This document shows positions 1 through 6,920 of a DNA stretch of 12,769 bases, in pieces; within the stretch, counting starts at the first letter, position 1, and each line of letters starts with the position of its first letter. This DNA is from SIG622 sp045596605 (GTDB taxonomy: Bacteria > Bacillota > Clostridia > Oscillospirales > CAG-382), in NCBI GenBank assembly GCA_045596605.1, contig JAZOCR010000156.1, positions 1 through 12,769 on the forward strand, written 5' to 3'. The position numbers were made by a program, and so were the translations under genes. The notes beneath the pieces were generated by a model, which was not told the DNA's origin, ran no database searches, and saw nothing but the letters and a program-made list of their open reading frames with translations.

Positions 1-13
1 CATTGGAATCATT

Positions 14-112
14 TCAACTCCGCAAGGAAGCGGAGCTTTCGAGGAGTTGAAAAAATATGCCGGGTCAAGGGAGCGCTTGCTCCCTTGCGGGGTGTGGGGC
101 AGCGCCCCACAT
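14..112 (+). repeat. Structured intergenic element, unit A (upstream of purM)
   Basis: Three hairpins in a row. The first (14-50) has the outer stem TCAACTC/GAGTTGA, the fixed CGCA and CGAG core, and an inner stem. The second (66-87) is a 9-bp perfect stem, CAAGGGAGC/GCTCCCTTG with loop GCTT. The third (94-110) is GTGGGGC/GCCCCAC with a 3-nt loop. The element ends about 10 bases before the purM ribosome binding site. The same three-part layout recurs five more times in this window. No T-run follows any stem, so it does not look like a simple terminator. I see no promoter or coding region in positions 1-136. Confidence 0.85.
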
Positions 113-136
113 ACAATACATTAAGGAGAAATAAAG

Positions 137-1180
137 ATGAGTACAAAATCGATGTCTGAAAGTTATGCAAGCGCAGGAGTAGACATTACTGCGGGTTACA
201 AGGCAGTTGAGCTTATGAAGGCTCACATAGCAAGAACTGTTACAAGCGGATGCGTTGACGGAATAGGCGGATTCGGCGGTCTTTTCGAGCTTGATATGAC
301 GGGAATTACAAAGCCCGTGCTTGTTTCCGGCACTGACGGTGTTGGAACAAAGCTCAAAATCGCTTTTATACTTGACAAGCACGACACGGTTGGTATTGAC
401 TGTGTTGCGATGTGCGTAAACGACATTATCTGCTGCGGAGCAAAGCCGCTGTTCTTCCTTGACTATATTGCCTGCGGAAAGAACTATCCTGAAAAAATCG
501 CTGAAATAGTTAAGGGTGTTGCAGAGGGCTGCGTTCAGTCAGGTGCGGCACTTATAGGCGGTGAAACTGCGGAAATGCCCGGCTTCTATCCGGTAGACGA
601 ATACGACCTTGCAGGCTTCTCGGTTGGTGTTGTTGACAAGTCCAAGATACTTGACAGCTCCACTATGAAGGCAGGCGACGTTGTTATTGCACTTCCTTCA
701 AGCGGTGTGCACTCCAACGGTTTCTCCCTTGTTCGTAAGGTATTCGACGTTGAAAACGCAGACATCACAAAGCCCTGCGACTTCCTTGGCGGAAAGTCCA
801 TTGGCGAAACACTCCTTACACCTACAAAGATTTACGTAAAGCCGATGCTTTCTCTCTTTGAAAATGCAAACGTCAAAGCGGTTTCCCACATCACCGGCGG
901 CGGCTTCTACGAAAACATTCCGAGAAGCATTCCGGATGGCTTCTGTGCAAAGATTGAAAAGAGCGCAGTAAAGGTACTCCCCATATTCGAGCTTCTCGCA
1001 AAGACCGGTAACATTCCGGAAAGAGATATGTTCAATACATATAATATGGGCGTTGGTATGAGCGTTGTTGTTGACAAAGATGACGCCGACAAGGCACTTG
1101 CAACTCTTAAGGCGGCAGGCGAAGACGCTTATATTATCGGCGAAATTGAAAAGGCTGACGAAAAGATTAAGCTTTATTGA
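137..1180 (+). CDS. purM: Phosphoribosylformylglycinamidine cyclo-ligase (AIR synthetase)
   Basis: PurM closes the ring of FGAM using ATP to make AIR, step 5 of purine synthesis, in the cytoplasm as a homodimer. The 347 residues match the usual family length. Visible family motifs are SGTDGVGTK (64-72), the metal and nucleotide-binding stretch VNDIICCGA (about 94-102), GGETAEMPGFY (from 141), the HSNGFSLVR segment and HITGGGFYENIPR. The start at 137 is supported by AAGGAG at 123-128, 8 bases upstream. The preceding gene of the cluster lies outside the window. Element unit A sits directly upstream and element B1 begins within about ten bases of the stop codon, so the gene is bracketed by structured repeats. 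Nothing in the protein looks damaged. Confidence 0.99.
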   Translation: MSTKSMSESYASAGVDITAGYKAVELMKAHIARTVTSGCVDGIGGFGGLFELDMTGITKPVLVSGTDGVGTKLKIAFILDKHDTVGIDCVAMCVNDIICCGAKPLFFLDYIACGKNYPEKIAEIVKGVAEGCVQSGAALIGGETAEMPGFYPVDEYDLAGFSVGVVDKSKILDSSTMKAGDVVIALPSSGVHSNGFSLVRKVFDVENADITKPCDFLGGKSIGETLLTPTKIYVKPMLSLFENANVKAVSHITGGGFYENIPRSIPDGFCAKIEKSAVKVLPIFELLAKTGNIPERDMFNTYNMGVGMSVVVDKDDADKALATLKAAGEDAYIIGEIEKADEKIKLY

Positions 1181-1185
1181 TTTTA

Positions 1186-1298
1186 TATTGAGGGCTTCTC
1201 GCCCCCAAACCCCTCGCAAGCTTTCTTAGAAGAAAGCTTGCCAAAGAATTTCAAATTCCTTTAACTCCTCGAAAACTTCGTTTTCTTGCGGAGTTAAA
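1186..1298 (-). repeat. Structured intergenic element, unit B1 (after purM, reverse orientation)
   Basis: Read on the minus strand, this is the same element as the others. The core hairpin is 1260-1298 (outer stem TTTAACTC/GAGTTAAA, core CGCA/CGAG, inner stem GAAAAC/GTTTTC). Next comes an 11-bp perfect hairpin at 1217-1240 (CAAGCTTTCTT/AAGAAAGCTTG). Then comes the G-rich tract CGAGGGGTTTGGGGGC, which ends in a short GGGC/GCCC stem near 1192-1204 close to the purM stop. It forms an inverted pair with unit B2 (hairpins inward, C-rich tips outward). The AT-rich stretch 1299-1359 between them has no clear gene. It contains TATATATAT, but I cannot support a promoter. Confidence 0.85.
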
Positions 1299-1359
1299 GT
1301 GTTTTGAATTGTATATATATCTAAAATTACAGCTTCTCTGCTAAATTAGAATAAGAACC

Positions 1360-1470
1360 GATGCGCTTCGCAAGGCTTTGCGGAGCAAACCGAGAAGCGC
1401 ATCTTTATTAAAGTTCTTTGCACCGCTTTCGATGGGGAAAGCGGGCGGGGTACGGGGCGGCGCCCCGTAT
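1360..1470 (+). repeat. Structured intergenic element, unit B2 (upstream of purN)
   Basis: The core hairpin 1360-1403 has a different outer stem (GATGCGCTT/AAGCGCATC) but keeps the CGCA and CGAG core and a paired inner stem (TTTGC/GCAAA). The second hairpin is CCGCTTTC/GAAAGCGG (1423-1444). The GC-rich end hairpin TACGGGGC/GCCCCGTA (1451-1469) is the exact reverse complement of the one at 4657-4675. The unit ends a few bases before the purN ribosome binding site (AAAGGA, 1478-1483). Confidence 0.85.
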
Positions 1471-1487
1471 AAAACAGAAAGGATAAT

Positions 1488-2102
1488 ATGGAAAAGACGA
1501 AGATAGCCGTGCTTGTGTCGGGCGGCGGCACGAATTTACAGGCGCTTATTGATGCGCAAAGGAGTGGCATTATAAAAAGCGGAGAAATTTCGCTTGTCAT
1601 TTCCTCAAAGCCGGGAGTATTTGCGCTGGAGCGTGCAGAGAGGGCAGGAATTGCGACTGCGGTATGCGAAAGAAAGGCTTTTGCTGACAAGGCGGAATTT
1701 GATGCGGCGCTTTTGGGACTTCTCTCGGAAAACGGAATAGAGCTTATAGTTCTTGCCGGCTTTATGTGCATACTCGGAAAAGAGTTTACCGACAAGTACC
1801 CGGAGAGAATAATCAATATTCACCCGTCGCTTATTCCCTCTTTTTGCGGAGAGGGCTACTACGGACTTCGTGTTCACGAGGCGGCGCTGGGCTACGGCGT
1901 TAAGGTTACCGGTGCTACGGTGCATTTTGTGAATGAAATTCCCGACGGTGGAAGAATCATAATGCAGAAAGCGGTTTACATAAAAGACGGCGACACTCCG
2001 GAAGTGCTTCAGAAGCGTGTTATGGAAGAAGCTGAGTGGGAAATATTACCCCTTGCGTGCGAAAAGGTGGCGTCGGAGCTTCTCTGTAATAAATCAAAAT
2101 AA
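1488..2102 (+). CDS. purN: Phosphoribosylglycinamide formyltransferase (GART, folate-dependent)
   Basis: PurN transfers a formyl group from 10-formyl-tetrahydrofolate to GAR, giving FGAR (step 3). At 204 residues it has normal length. The N-terminal phosphate-binding loop SGGGTNLQ is present. The catalytic Asn110 and His112 sit in NIHPSLIP and the catalytic Asp153 in PDGGRI, matching Asn106, His108 and Asp144 of E. coli PurN. The spacing is five residues longer because of the FCGEGYYGL segment, which I recall from clostridial PurN proteins. The start is set by AAAGGA at 1478-1483. Only 9 bases separate its stop from the next gene, so the two are almost certainly co-transcribed. Formyl donor use links it to the AICAR transformylase further down the same block. 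Confidence 0.98.
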   Translation: MEKTKIAVLVSGGGTNLQALIDAQRSGIIKSGEISLVISSKPGVFALERAERAGIATAVCERKAFADKAEFDAALLGLLSENGIELIVLAGFMCILGKEFTDKYPERIINIHPSLIPSFCGEGYYGLRVHEAALGYGVKVTGATVHFVNEIPDGGRIIMQKAVYIKDGDTPEVLQKRVMEEAEWEILPLACEKVASELLCNKSK

Positions 2103-2111
2103 GGTGCAGTA

Positions 2112-2690
2112 ATGAAGAAAGCAAAAAAGAGCGGCTCTGCTCTGTTTATGTACTGCGTTATCGGTCTTGCGCTCGTTCTCACGGTATGCTGTTTTACACT
2201 GTACTACGGTGGATTTTCTGACAGCAAGGTGGTGCTTTGGACAGCCATAACAGCTTTTACCGTAATGTATCACTTCTGGGGAAGAATCATTATGGGCAAC
2301 GTGACAAAGCTTTTTAGCATAAATTACAAACAGTGGTGGTTTCGGGAATGGGCATTTGAGCGGAGATTTTACGAAGCACTTGCGATACGCAAGTGGCGTG
2401 GCAAGGTGCTGACGTACAACCCCGAGCTTTTCACACTCCATAATCACACTATGGAAGAAATAGCAAACACTATGTCAAAGGCAGAGGTTGACCACTGGAT
2501 AAATGAAATTATATCCCTTACAACCTTGCTTTTTGCAATTGTCTGGGGGGCGTTTCCGATTTTTCTTATAACTGCAATTGCGGCAATGCTTTTTGACGGA
2601 CAGTTTATTGTGGTACAGAGATATAACAGACCGAGTGTCGCCAGGGTAATTGAGCTGCAAAATAAAAAAAGACAGAAAATAACAGTTTAA
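2112..2690 (+). CDS. CrtO-like membrane acyltransferase family protein
   Basis: A 192-residue integral membrane protein. Hydrophobic segments lie at about 9-31, 38-62 and 132-161. The region 83-174 resembles the glycosyl-4,4'-diaponeurosporenoate acyltransferase family (CrtO of Staphylococcus aureus staphyloxanthin synthesis): an RFYE...IRKWRGKVL segment, an EI...AEVDHW stretch with His128-Trp129, and the closing motif IVVQRYNRP (166-174). CrtO acylates a sugar headgroup on a carotenoid. No carotenoid genes are visible here, so the true substrate is unknown and a different lipid or glycolipid acceptor is likely. It starts 9 bases after purN with AAGGTG as a weak ribosome binding site and is followed 29 bases later by purO, so it is embedded in a purine transcription unit without an obvious metabolic link. 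The family call is from recalled sequence similarity only. Confidence 0.7.
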   Translation: MKKAKKSGSALFMYCVIGLALVLTVCCFTLYYGGFSDSKVVLWTAITAFTVMYHFWGRIIMGNVTKLFSINYKQWWFREWAFERRFYEALAIRKWRGKVLTYNPELFTLHNHTMEEIANTMSKAEVDHWINEIISLTTLLFAIVWGAFPIFLITAIAAMLFDGQFIVVQRYNRPSVARVIELQNKKRQKITV

Positions 2691-2719
2691 TATATGGCAA
2701 AGTAAAAAGGAGAAAGAAA

Positions 2720-3439
2720 ATGAGCATTTACGAAACAAAAACAATAGGCGAAAGAATCCGTGGCAACAGCTACGTTGGCAGAGGTATTCTTCTCGGAAAG
2801 AGCCTTGACGGCAAGTGCGCTGTATCGGCTTATTTCATTATGGGCAGAAGCGAAAACAGCAGAAACAGAGTTTTCACTGCAAAGGGCACAGACCTTTACA
2901 CAGAGCCCTTTGATGCTTCAAAGGTAGAGGACCCGTCGCTTATCATTTATGCGGCAGTACGTGAAACCTCGTCAAAGCTTATAGTTACAAACGGCGACCA
3001 GACTGACACTGTTTTTGAGTATCTCAGAAGCGGTAAGACCTTCGAGGAAGCTCTCGAAAGCCGCAAGTTTGAGCCGGATGCACCCAATTTCACTCCCAGA
3101 ATAAGCGGTATTGTGAACTTCGGCGGTGCAGACTTCACCTACAAGCTCTCAATTCTCAAGAGCATTGACGAGGAAGGATCTGAATGTGCAAGATACTTCT
3201 TCTCTTACCCTGCAAAGAGCGGTCTTGGTCACTTCATTCACACCTACAACTGTGACGGAAATCCCATTCCCACATTCACAGGTGAGCCTGAGAGAGTATC
3301 TATTCCCAACGACATTGATGAACTGACACAGGACATCTGGAGCAACCTTGACGAAAACAATAAAATCTCTCTTTACGTAAGATACACCGACCTTTCTGAC
3401 GGAAGCGTACAGACGAGAATTATCAATAAGAACAAGTAA
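2720..3439 (+). CDS. purO: IMP cyclohydrolase, PurO family
   Basis: It closes FAICAR to IMP, the last step of the pathway. The 239-residue protein belongs to the PurO/IMP_cyclohyd family first known in archaea, not to the MGS-like N-terminal domain of bacterial PurH. Motifs that fit are YVGRGILLG (18-26), MGRSENSRNRVF (41-52), DPSLIIYAAVRET (71-83), VTNGDQTDTVFEYL (89-102), EPDAPNFTPRISG (118-130) and HTYNCDGNPIPTFTGEP (174-190). It is slightly longer than the roughly 200-residue archaeal enzymes. The start has AAAGGAG at 2706-2712. It lies 23 bases before the stand-alone AICAR transformylase, so the two halves of the usual PurH reaction are made as neighbouring separate polypeptides. Confidence 0.9.
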   Translation: MSIYETKTIGERIRGNSYVGRGILLGKSLDGKCAVSAYFIMGRSENSRNRVFTAKGTDLYTEPFDASKVEDPSLIIYAAVRETSSKLIVTNGDQTDTVFEYLRSGKTFEEALESRKFEPDAPNFTPRISGIVNFGGADFTYKLSILKSIDEEGSECARYFFSYPAKSGLGHFIHTYNCDGNPIPTFTGEPERVSIPNDIDELTQDIWSNLDENNKISLYVRYTDLSDGSVQTRIINKNK

Positions 3440-3462
3440 AATAAAAGAGAGGCAATGCAGAA

Positions 3463-4647
3463 ATGAAAGAATTTGAACTTAAATACGGCTGTAACCCCAA
3501 TCAGAAGCCTTCAAAAATCTACATGGCAGACGGAAGTGAGCTTCCCATTGAAATTCTTTGCGGAAGACCCGGATACATCAACTTCCTTGACGCATTTAAC
3601 TCATATCAGCTTGTAAGAGAGCTTAAAGAAGCCTTTGGCGTTCCTGCGGCAGCTTCCTTCAAGCACGTAAGCCCTGCAGGTGCTGCAATCGGACTTCCTC
3701 TTTCCGACAAGCTGAAGAAAGCAGTTTTCGCAGACGACATCGAGGGACTTGACCAGTCACCCCTTGCCTGCGCATACGCAAGAGCAAGAGGCACTGACAG
3801 AATGTGCTCCTTTGGCGACTGGGTTGCACTTTCTGATATCTGCGATAAGACTACTGCGCTTCTACTTAAGCGTGAGGTTTCCGACGGCGTTATCGCTCCC
3901 GGCTACACCGACGAGGCTCTTGAAATTCTGAAAACCAAGAAAAAGGGTGCTTACAATATAGTTAAGATTGACCCGACCTACGTTCCTGCAGCGCAGGAGA
4001 CAAAGCAGGTTTACGGTATTACCTTTGAACAGGGCAGAAACAACTTCGTTATAAACAAAGAGCTTCTCTCTAATATCGTAACGGAAAATAAAAATCTTCC
4101 CGACTCTGCAGTCCGTGACCTTATAATTTCGCTTATTACACTTAAGTATACACAGTCAAACTCGGTTTGCTACGCATACGACGGTCAGGCAATAGGCGTT
4201 GGTGCAGGTCAGCAGTCAAGAATCCACTGCACAAGACTTGCAGGTACAAAGGCAGATACCTGGATGCTTCGTCAGCACGATAAGGTGCTCGCACTTCCTT
4301 TCCTTGAAACTCTCGGCAGAGCAGACAGAGATAACGTAATTGACGGATATATAAATAAGAATGAAGAAGACGTATGCGCAGACGGTGTATGGCAGAAGTA
4401 CTTCAAGGTACAGCCGGAGCCCTTAACTGATGCTGAAATCAGAGAATACCTCGACGGTATCTCCGGTGTTTCCCTCGGCTCTGACGCTTTCTTCCCCTTC
4501 GGTGACAACATCGAACGTGCAAAGAAGAGCGGCGTTTCCTTTATCGCCCAGCCCGGCGGCTCTATCCGTGATGACCTGGTTATCGACGTGTGCAACAAGT
4601 ACGGTATGGCTATGTCCTTTACCGGTATGCGACTTTTCCATCACTGA
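3463..4647 (+). CDS. purH: AICAR transformylase, stand-alone (no IMP cyclohydrolase domain)
   Basis: It formylates AICAR from 10-formyl-tetrahydrofolate to FAICAR, step 9. At 394 residues it corresponds only to the C-terminal transformylase part of bifunctional PurH (usually above 500 residues). The first residues already read KYGCNPNQ, so no N-terminal domain is present or frameshifted away. The catalytic Lys67-His68 pair lies in SFKHVSPAGAA. Other signatures are YTQSNSVCYAYDGQAIGVGAG followed by QQSRIHCTRLAG (from 229), SDAFFPFGDNI, and the C-terminal QPGGSIRD and FTGMRLFHH. The ribosome binding site is GAGAGG (about 3447-3452). An upstream out-of-frame ATG at 3455 encodes only three codons and is too close to that site to be the start. 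The cyclohydrolase step is supplied by the PurO gene just upstream. Confidence 0.97.
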   Translation: MKEFELKYGCNPNQKPSKIYMADGSELPIEILCGRPGYINFLDAFNSYQLVRELKEAFGVPAAASFKHVSPAGAAIGLPLSDKLKKAVFADDIEGLDQSPLACAYARARGTDRMCSFGDWVALSDICDKTTALLLKREVSDGVIAPGYTDEALEILKTKKKGAYNIVKIDPTYVPAAQETKQVYGITFEQGRNNFVINKELLSNIVTENKNLPDSAVRDLIISLITLKYTQSNSVCYAYDGQAIGVGAGQQSRIHCTRLAGTKADTWMLRQHDKVLALPFLETLGRADRDNVIDGYINKNEEDVCADGVWQKYFKVQPEPLTDAEIREYLDGISGVSLGSDAFFPFGDNIERAKKSGVSFIAQPGGSIRDDLVIDVCNKYGMAMSFTGMRLFHH

Positions 4648-4655
4648 TAATTAAT

Positions 4656-4755
4656 ATACGGGGCGCCGCCCCGTACCCCGGCAGGAGGCGCTCGCCCCCT
4701 GCACCCGAAATTTTGATAAACTCCTCGGAAAATTCTTTTCCTTGCGGAGTTTATC
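4656..4755 (-). repeat. Structured intergenic element, unit C1 (after AICARFT, reverse orientation)
   Basis: Read on the minus strand, the core hairpin is 4715-4755 (outer stem GATAAACTC/GAGTTTATC, core CGCA/CGAG, inner stem GGAAAA/TTTTCC). It is followed by a GCAGGGGGC/GCCTCCTGC stem with one mismatch (4681-4702) and the GC-rich end hairpin TACGGGGC/GCCCCGTA (4657-4675), which begins 9 bases after the purH stop. This arm closely resembles unit A and the end of unit B2. It forms an inverted pair with unit C2. The spacer 4756-4812 is AT-rich, holds a perfect 16-bp palindrome (4779-4794) and shows no gene. Confidence 0.85.
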
Positions 4756-4812
4756 GGTGTTTAAGACTTAACAAAGCGAAAACTTGCAAGTTTTACTACA
4801 TTAAAATTTAAA

Positions 4813-4927
4813 TTGATACGCTTCGCAGGTTTGCGTAGCAAAGCGAGAAGCGTATCAAATATAAAATTCTTTGCCGAGCTTTCTTTTAAGAAAGCGAGCG
4901 AGGGGTTTGGGGGCGAGGAGCCCCCAC
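4813..4927 (+). repeat. Structured intergenic element, unit C2 (upstream of purD)
   Basis: The core hairpin 4813-4858 has a perfect 12-bp outer stem (TTGATACGCTTC/GAAGCGTATCAA) that includes the first C and last G of the CGCA/CGAG core, plus a TTTGC/GCAAA inner stem. The second hairpin is GCTTTCTT/AAGAAAGC (4878-4895). The G-rich tract follows and ends in GGGGGC/GCCCCC (4909-4925). The unit stops 12 bases before the purD ribosome binding site (AAAGGA, 4937-4942). Confidence 0.85.
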
Positions 4928-4949
4928 ATTAAGCTGAAAGGAATATAAA

Positions 4950-6218
4950 ATGAAGCTGATAGTAATAGGCTCAGGCGGCAGAGAGCACGCCGTAATAAAG
5001 AAGCTCTCGGAAAACAAGGAAATAGAGAAGATATATGCGCTCCCCGGAAACGGTGGTATTGCGGCAGACGCAGAGTGTGTTGACATTGGCGCAAAGGACA
5101 AGGATGCTATTGTAAAGTTTGCGACTGAAAAGGGAATTGACTTTGCGGTGGTAACACCTGACGACCCGCTTGTTCTGGGTGTAGTTGATGCCCTTGAAGA
5201 CGCAGGCGTGCCCTGCTTTGGTCCTCGTGCCAATGCGGCAATTATTGAGGGAAGTAAGGTTTTCTCAAAGAACCTTATGAAGAAGTACAACATTCCGACT
5301 GCTACATACGAAGTATTCGAGGATATGGATGCGGCGCTGGAGTATCTTGAAACAGCTCCCATTCCCACAGTTGTAAAGGCTGACGGACTTGCACTTGGCA
5401 AGGGCGTTATAATCGCTATGACAAGAGAAGAAGCAAAGGACGCAGTACGCTCCATGATGGCTGACAAGGTATTCGGTGAGAGCGGAAGCAGAGTTGTAGT
5501 CGAGGAATTTCTTGAAGGTCCGGAGGTTTCCGTGCTTGCATTTACCGACGGAAAGACGGTAGTTCCTATGGTTTCCTCAATGGACCACAAGCGTGCCCTT
5601 GACGGAGATATGGGACTCAACACCGGCGGTATGGGTACGGTTGCTCCCAACCCTTACTACACAAAGGAAATCGCAGATGAATGTATGAAGACGATTTTCC
5701 TACCCACAATCAATGCAATGAACGCCGAGGGCAGAACCTTCAAAGGATGTCTGTACTTCGGGCTTATGATAACAAAGAACGGCGTTAAGGTAATTGAATA
5801 CAACTGCCGCTTCGGCGACCCGGAAACACAGGTTGTTCTTCCGCTTCTTGAGTCGGACCTCTTCACCATTATGAAAGCCTGCCGTGAGGGTACTCTTGAA
5901 AACACAGAGGTTAAGTTCATGGATGGTGCTGCGTGCTGTGTGGTTGTAGCTTCAAAGGGCTATCCGCAGAAGTACGAAACAGGCTTTGAAATGACGCTTC
6001 CGAAGGTAGGCGGTGACACTGACATTTACGTTGCAGGTGCAAAACTCGCTGACGGTAAGCTTGTAAATGCAGGTGGACGTGTTCTCGGTGCTGTCGGCAA
6101 GGCAGAAACTCTCGAAAAAGCGGTAGAAGTAGCTTACGGCGTTGCAAGAGAGGTTAAGTTTGAGAACGCATACTACAGAAGTGATATTGGTAAGAAGGCG
6201 CTTGCAGCAAAGAAGTAA
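4950..6218 (+). CDS. purD: Phosphoribosylamine--glycine ligase (GAR synthetase)
   Basis: It joins glycine to phosphoribosylamine with ATP to make GAR, step 2. The 422 residues are the family's normal length. The N-terminal domain opens with VIGSGGREHAV (about 5-15). The ATP-grasp core shows KADGLALGKGV (143-153), the EEFLEGPEVSVLAF strand, DHKRALDGDMGLNTGGMG (212-229) and the metal-binding NCRFGDPETQ (285-294). The C-terminal domain ends in the usual AGGRVLG and A-rich helices. DHKRA is preceded by SSM where many homologues have an A-Q pair; I read this as ordinary variation. The start has AAAGGA at 4937-4942. The DUF559 gene follows after 30 bases. Confidence 0.99.
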   Translation: MKLIVIGSGGREHAVIKKLSENKEIEKIYALPGNGGIAADAECVDIGAKDKDAIVKFATEKGIDFAVVTPDDPLVLGVVDALEDAGVPCFGPRANAAIIEGSKVFSKNLMKKYNIPTATYEVFEDMDAALEYLETAPIPTVVKADGLALGKGVIIAMTREEAKDAVRSMMADKVFGESGSRVVVEEFLEGPEVSVLAFTDGKTVVPMVSSMDHKRALDGDMGLNTGGMGTVAPNPYYTKEIADECMKTIFLPTINAMNAEGRTFKGCLYFGLMITKNGVKVIEYNCRFGDPETQVVLPLLESDLFTIMKACREGTLENTEVKFMDGAACCVVVASKGYPQKYETGFEMTLPKVGGDTDIYVAGAKLADGKLVNAGGRVLGAVGKAETLEKAVEVAYGVAREVKFENAYYRSDIGKKALAAKK

Positions 6219-6248
6219 TCTTCACAAGGGAAAGCAAAGGAGCGGAAT

Positions 6249-6605
6249 ATGTTGCCGAAAAATCACGAGCTTTTAAAAAGAGCAAGGCAACTGCGACGTG
6301 ATATGACACCGCAGGAACGGCGGTTGTGGTATGACTTTTTTAAAATTTATCCGGTACATATTTACAGACAAAAAATCATTGGAAATTATATTGTTGATTT
6401 TTACTGTGCATCATCAAAGCTTGTAATAGAGCTTGACGGAAGCCAACATTACAGTGACGAGGGTTTAGAATATGACAAAAAAAGAGATGCGTTTCTTGCC
6501 TCGTGTGGTTTGAAAGTCGTGCGTATTTTGAACGATGATGTTGACAGAAATTTTGAAGGAGTATGCACATATATCGATAATATGATAAAAGAAAGAGCCT
6601 TATAA
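6249..6605 (+). CDS. DUF559 domain protein, predicted PD-(D/E)XK/Vsr-like endonuclease
   Basis: A 118-residue single-domain protein. The family (DUF559, related to the very-short-patch-repair endonuclease fold) is predicted to cut DNA, but no substrate is established that I know of. Visible signatures are the N-terminal LRRDMTPQERRLWYDFF helix (15-31), RQKIIGNYIVDFYC with Asp50 (40-53), and the catalytic-type LVIELDGSQH with Glu61, Asp63 and Gln66 (58-67), then a KVVRILNDDV strand. Length is full for the family. AAAGGAG at 6236-6242 gives a clear start. It sits 30 bases behind purD, so it may be read from the purine transcript, but it has no role in purine synthesis. Immediately downstream is a palindromic repeat array. 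I recall that DUF559 genes in many bacteria carry similar palindromes at their 3' side, suggesting gene and repeats may travel together. Confidence 0.9.
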   Translation: MLPKNHELLKRARQLRRDMTPQERRLWYDFFKIYPVHIYRQKIIGNYIVDFYCASSKLVIELDGSQHYSDEGLEYDKKRDAFLASCGLKVVRILNDDVDRNFEGVCTYIDNMIKERAL

Positions 6606-6630
6606 AATTTCAGAAAGAATTTTTTGTTAT

Positions 6631-6680
6631 TACCCTCTCCGACACGCCTTGTGGCGTGCCACCTCCCCCAAAGGGGGAGG
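6631..6680 (-). repeat. Second palindrome family, inverted copy (unit 0)
   Basis: Starts with CCCTCTC, then a CACGCC/GGCGTG hairpin (6643-6658), then a perfect CCTCCCCC/GGGGGAGG hairpin (6662-6680). Read on the minus strand, this has the same order of parts as the 45-bp units that follow, but with different stem sequences that still pair. It begins 25 bases after the DUF559 stop codon. Confidence 0.7.
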
Positions 6681-6691
6681 CATATATGGCT

Positions 6692-6866
6692 CTCCCTCTG
6701 GGAGAGCTGTCAGCATTGGCTGACTGAGAGGGAATAACTCCCTCTGGGAGAGCTGTCAGCGAAGCTGACTGAGAGGGAATAACTCCCTCTGGGAGAGCTG
6801 TCAGCGAAGCTGACTGAGAGGGAATAACTCCCGATGTGAAGAGCTGTCAGTATTGGCTGACTTAAT
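6692..6866 (+). repeat. Tandem 45-46 bp palindromic repeat array, 4 units
   Basis: Units start at 6692, 6738, 6783 and 6828. Units 2 and 3 are identical over 45 bases, unit 1 differs only in its loop (CATTGG against CGAAG), and unit 4 is degenerate. Each unit can fold as CTCCC/GGGAG and GTCAGC/GCTGAC with a 3-nt loop, or with the outer CCCTCT/AGAGGG pairing. There are no unique spacers, so it is not CRISPR. Similar TCAGC-GCTGA palindromes are, from memory, scattered between genes in several Oscillospiraceae. The rest of the gap (6867-6920) is AT-rich with no gene. Confidence 0.9.
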
Positions 6867-6920
6867 GAAATGCAATAAATTTATAAATATATAAGAAGAA
6901 AATTTTTGTAAAACACCTTC

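Noticed and set aside
1..136. Purine riboswitch or PurR box upstream of purM
   Set aside because: No purine aptamer core or PurBox-like sequence is visible; control could lie further upstream, outside the window.
698..1219. Minus-strand open frame of 173 codons over purM
   Set aside because: Antisense shadow of a certain gene, with no family resemblance.
1299..1359. Possible promoter (TATATATAT) between units B1 and B2
   Set aside because: There is no -35 at a credible distance; AT-richness alone explains it.
3455..3466. Three-codon upstream frame ending at the purH start
   Set aside because: Its ATG is only about two bases from GAGAGG, so translation is unlikely and the overlap is probably chance.
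4656..4927. Inverted pair C as a simple rho-independent terminator after purH
   Set aside because: None of its stems is followed by a T-run, and the same structure occurs directly before genes as well.
4886..5650. Long minus-strand open frame of 254 codons
   Set aside because: It lies fully within purD on the other strand, has a serine/threonine/proline-rich shadow composition and no ribosome binding site; purD is certain.
6692..6866. Tandem 45-base repeats as a CRISPR array
   Set aside because: Units follow each other with no unique spacers, are palindromic throughout, and no cas gene is present.
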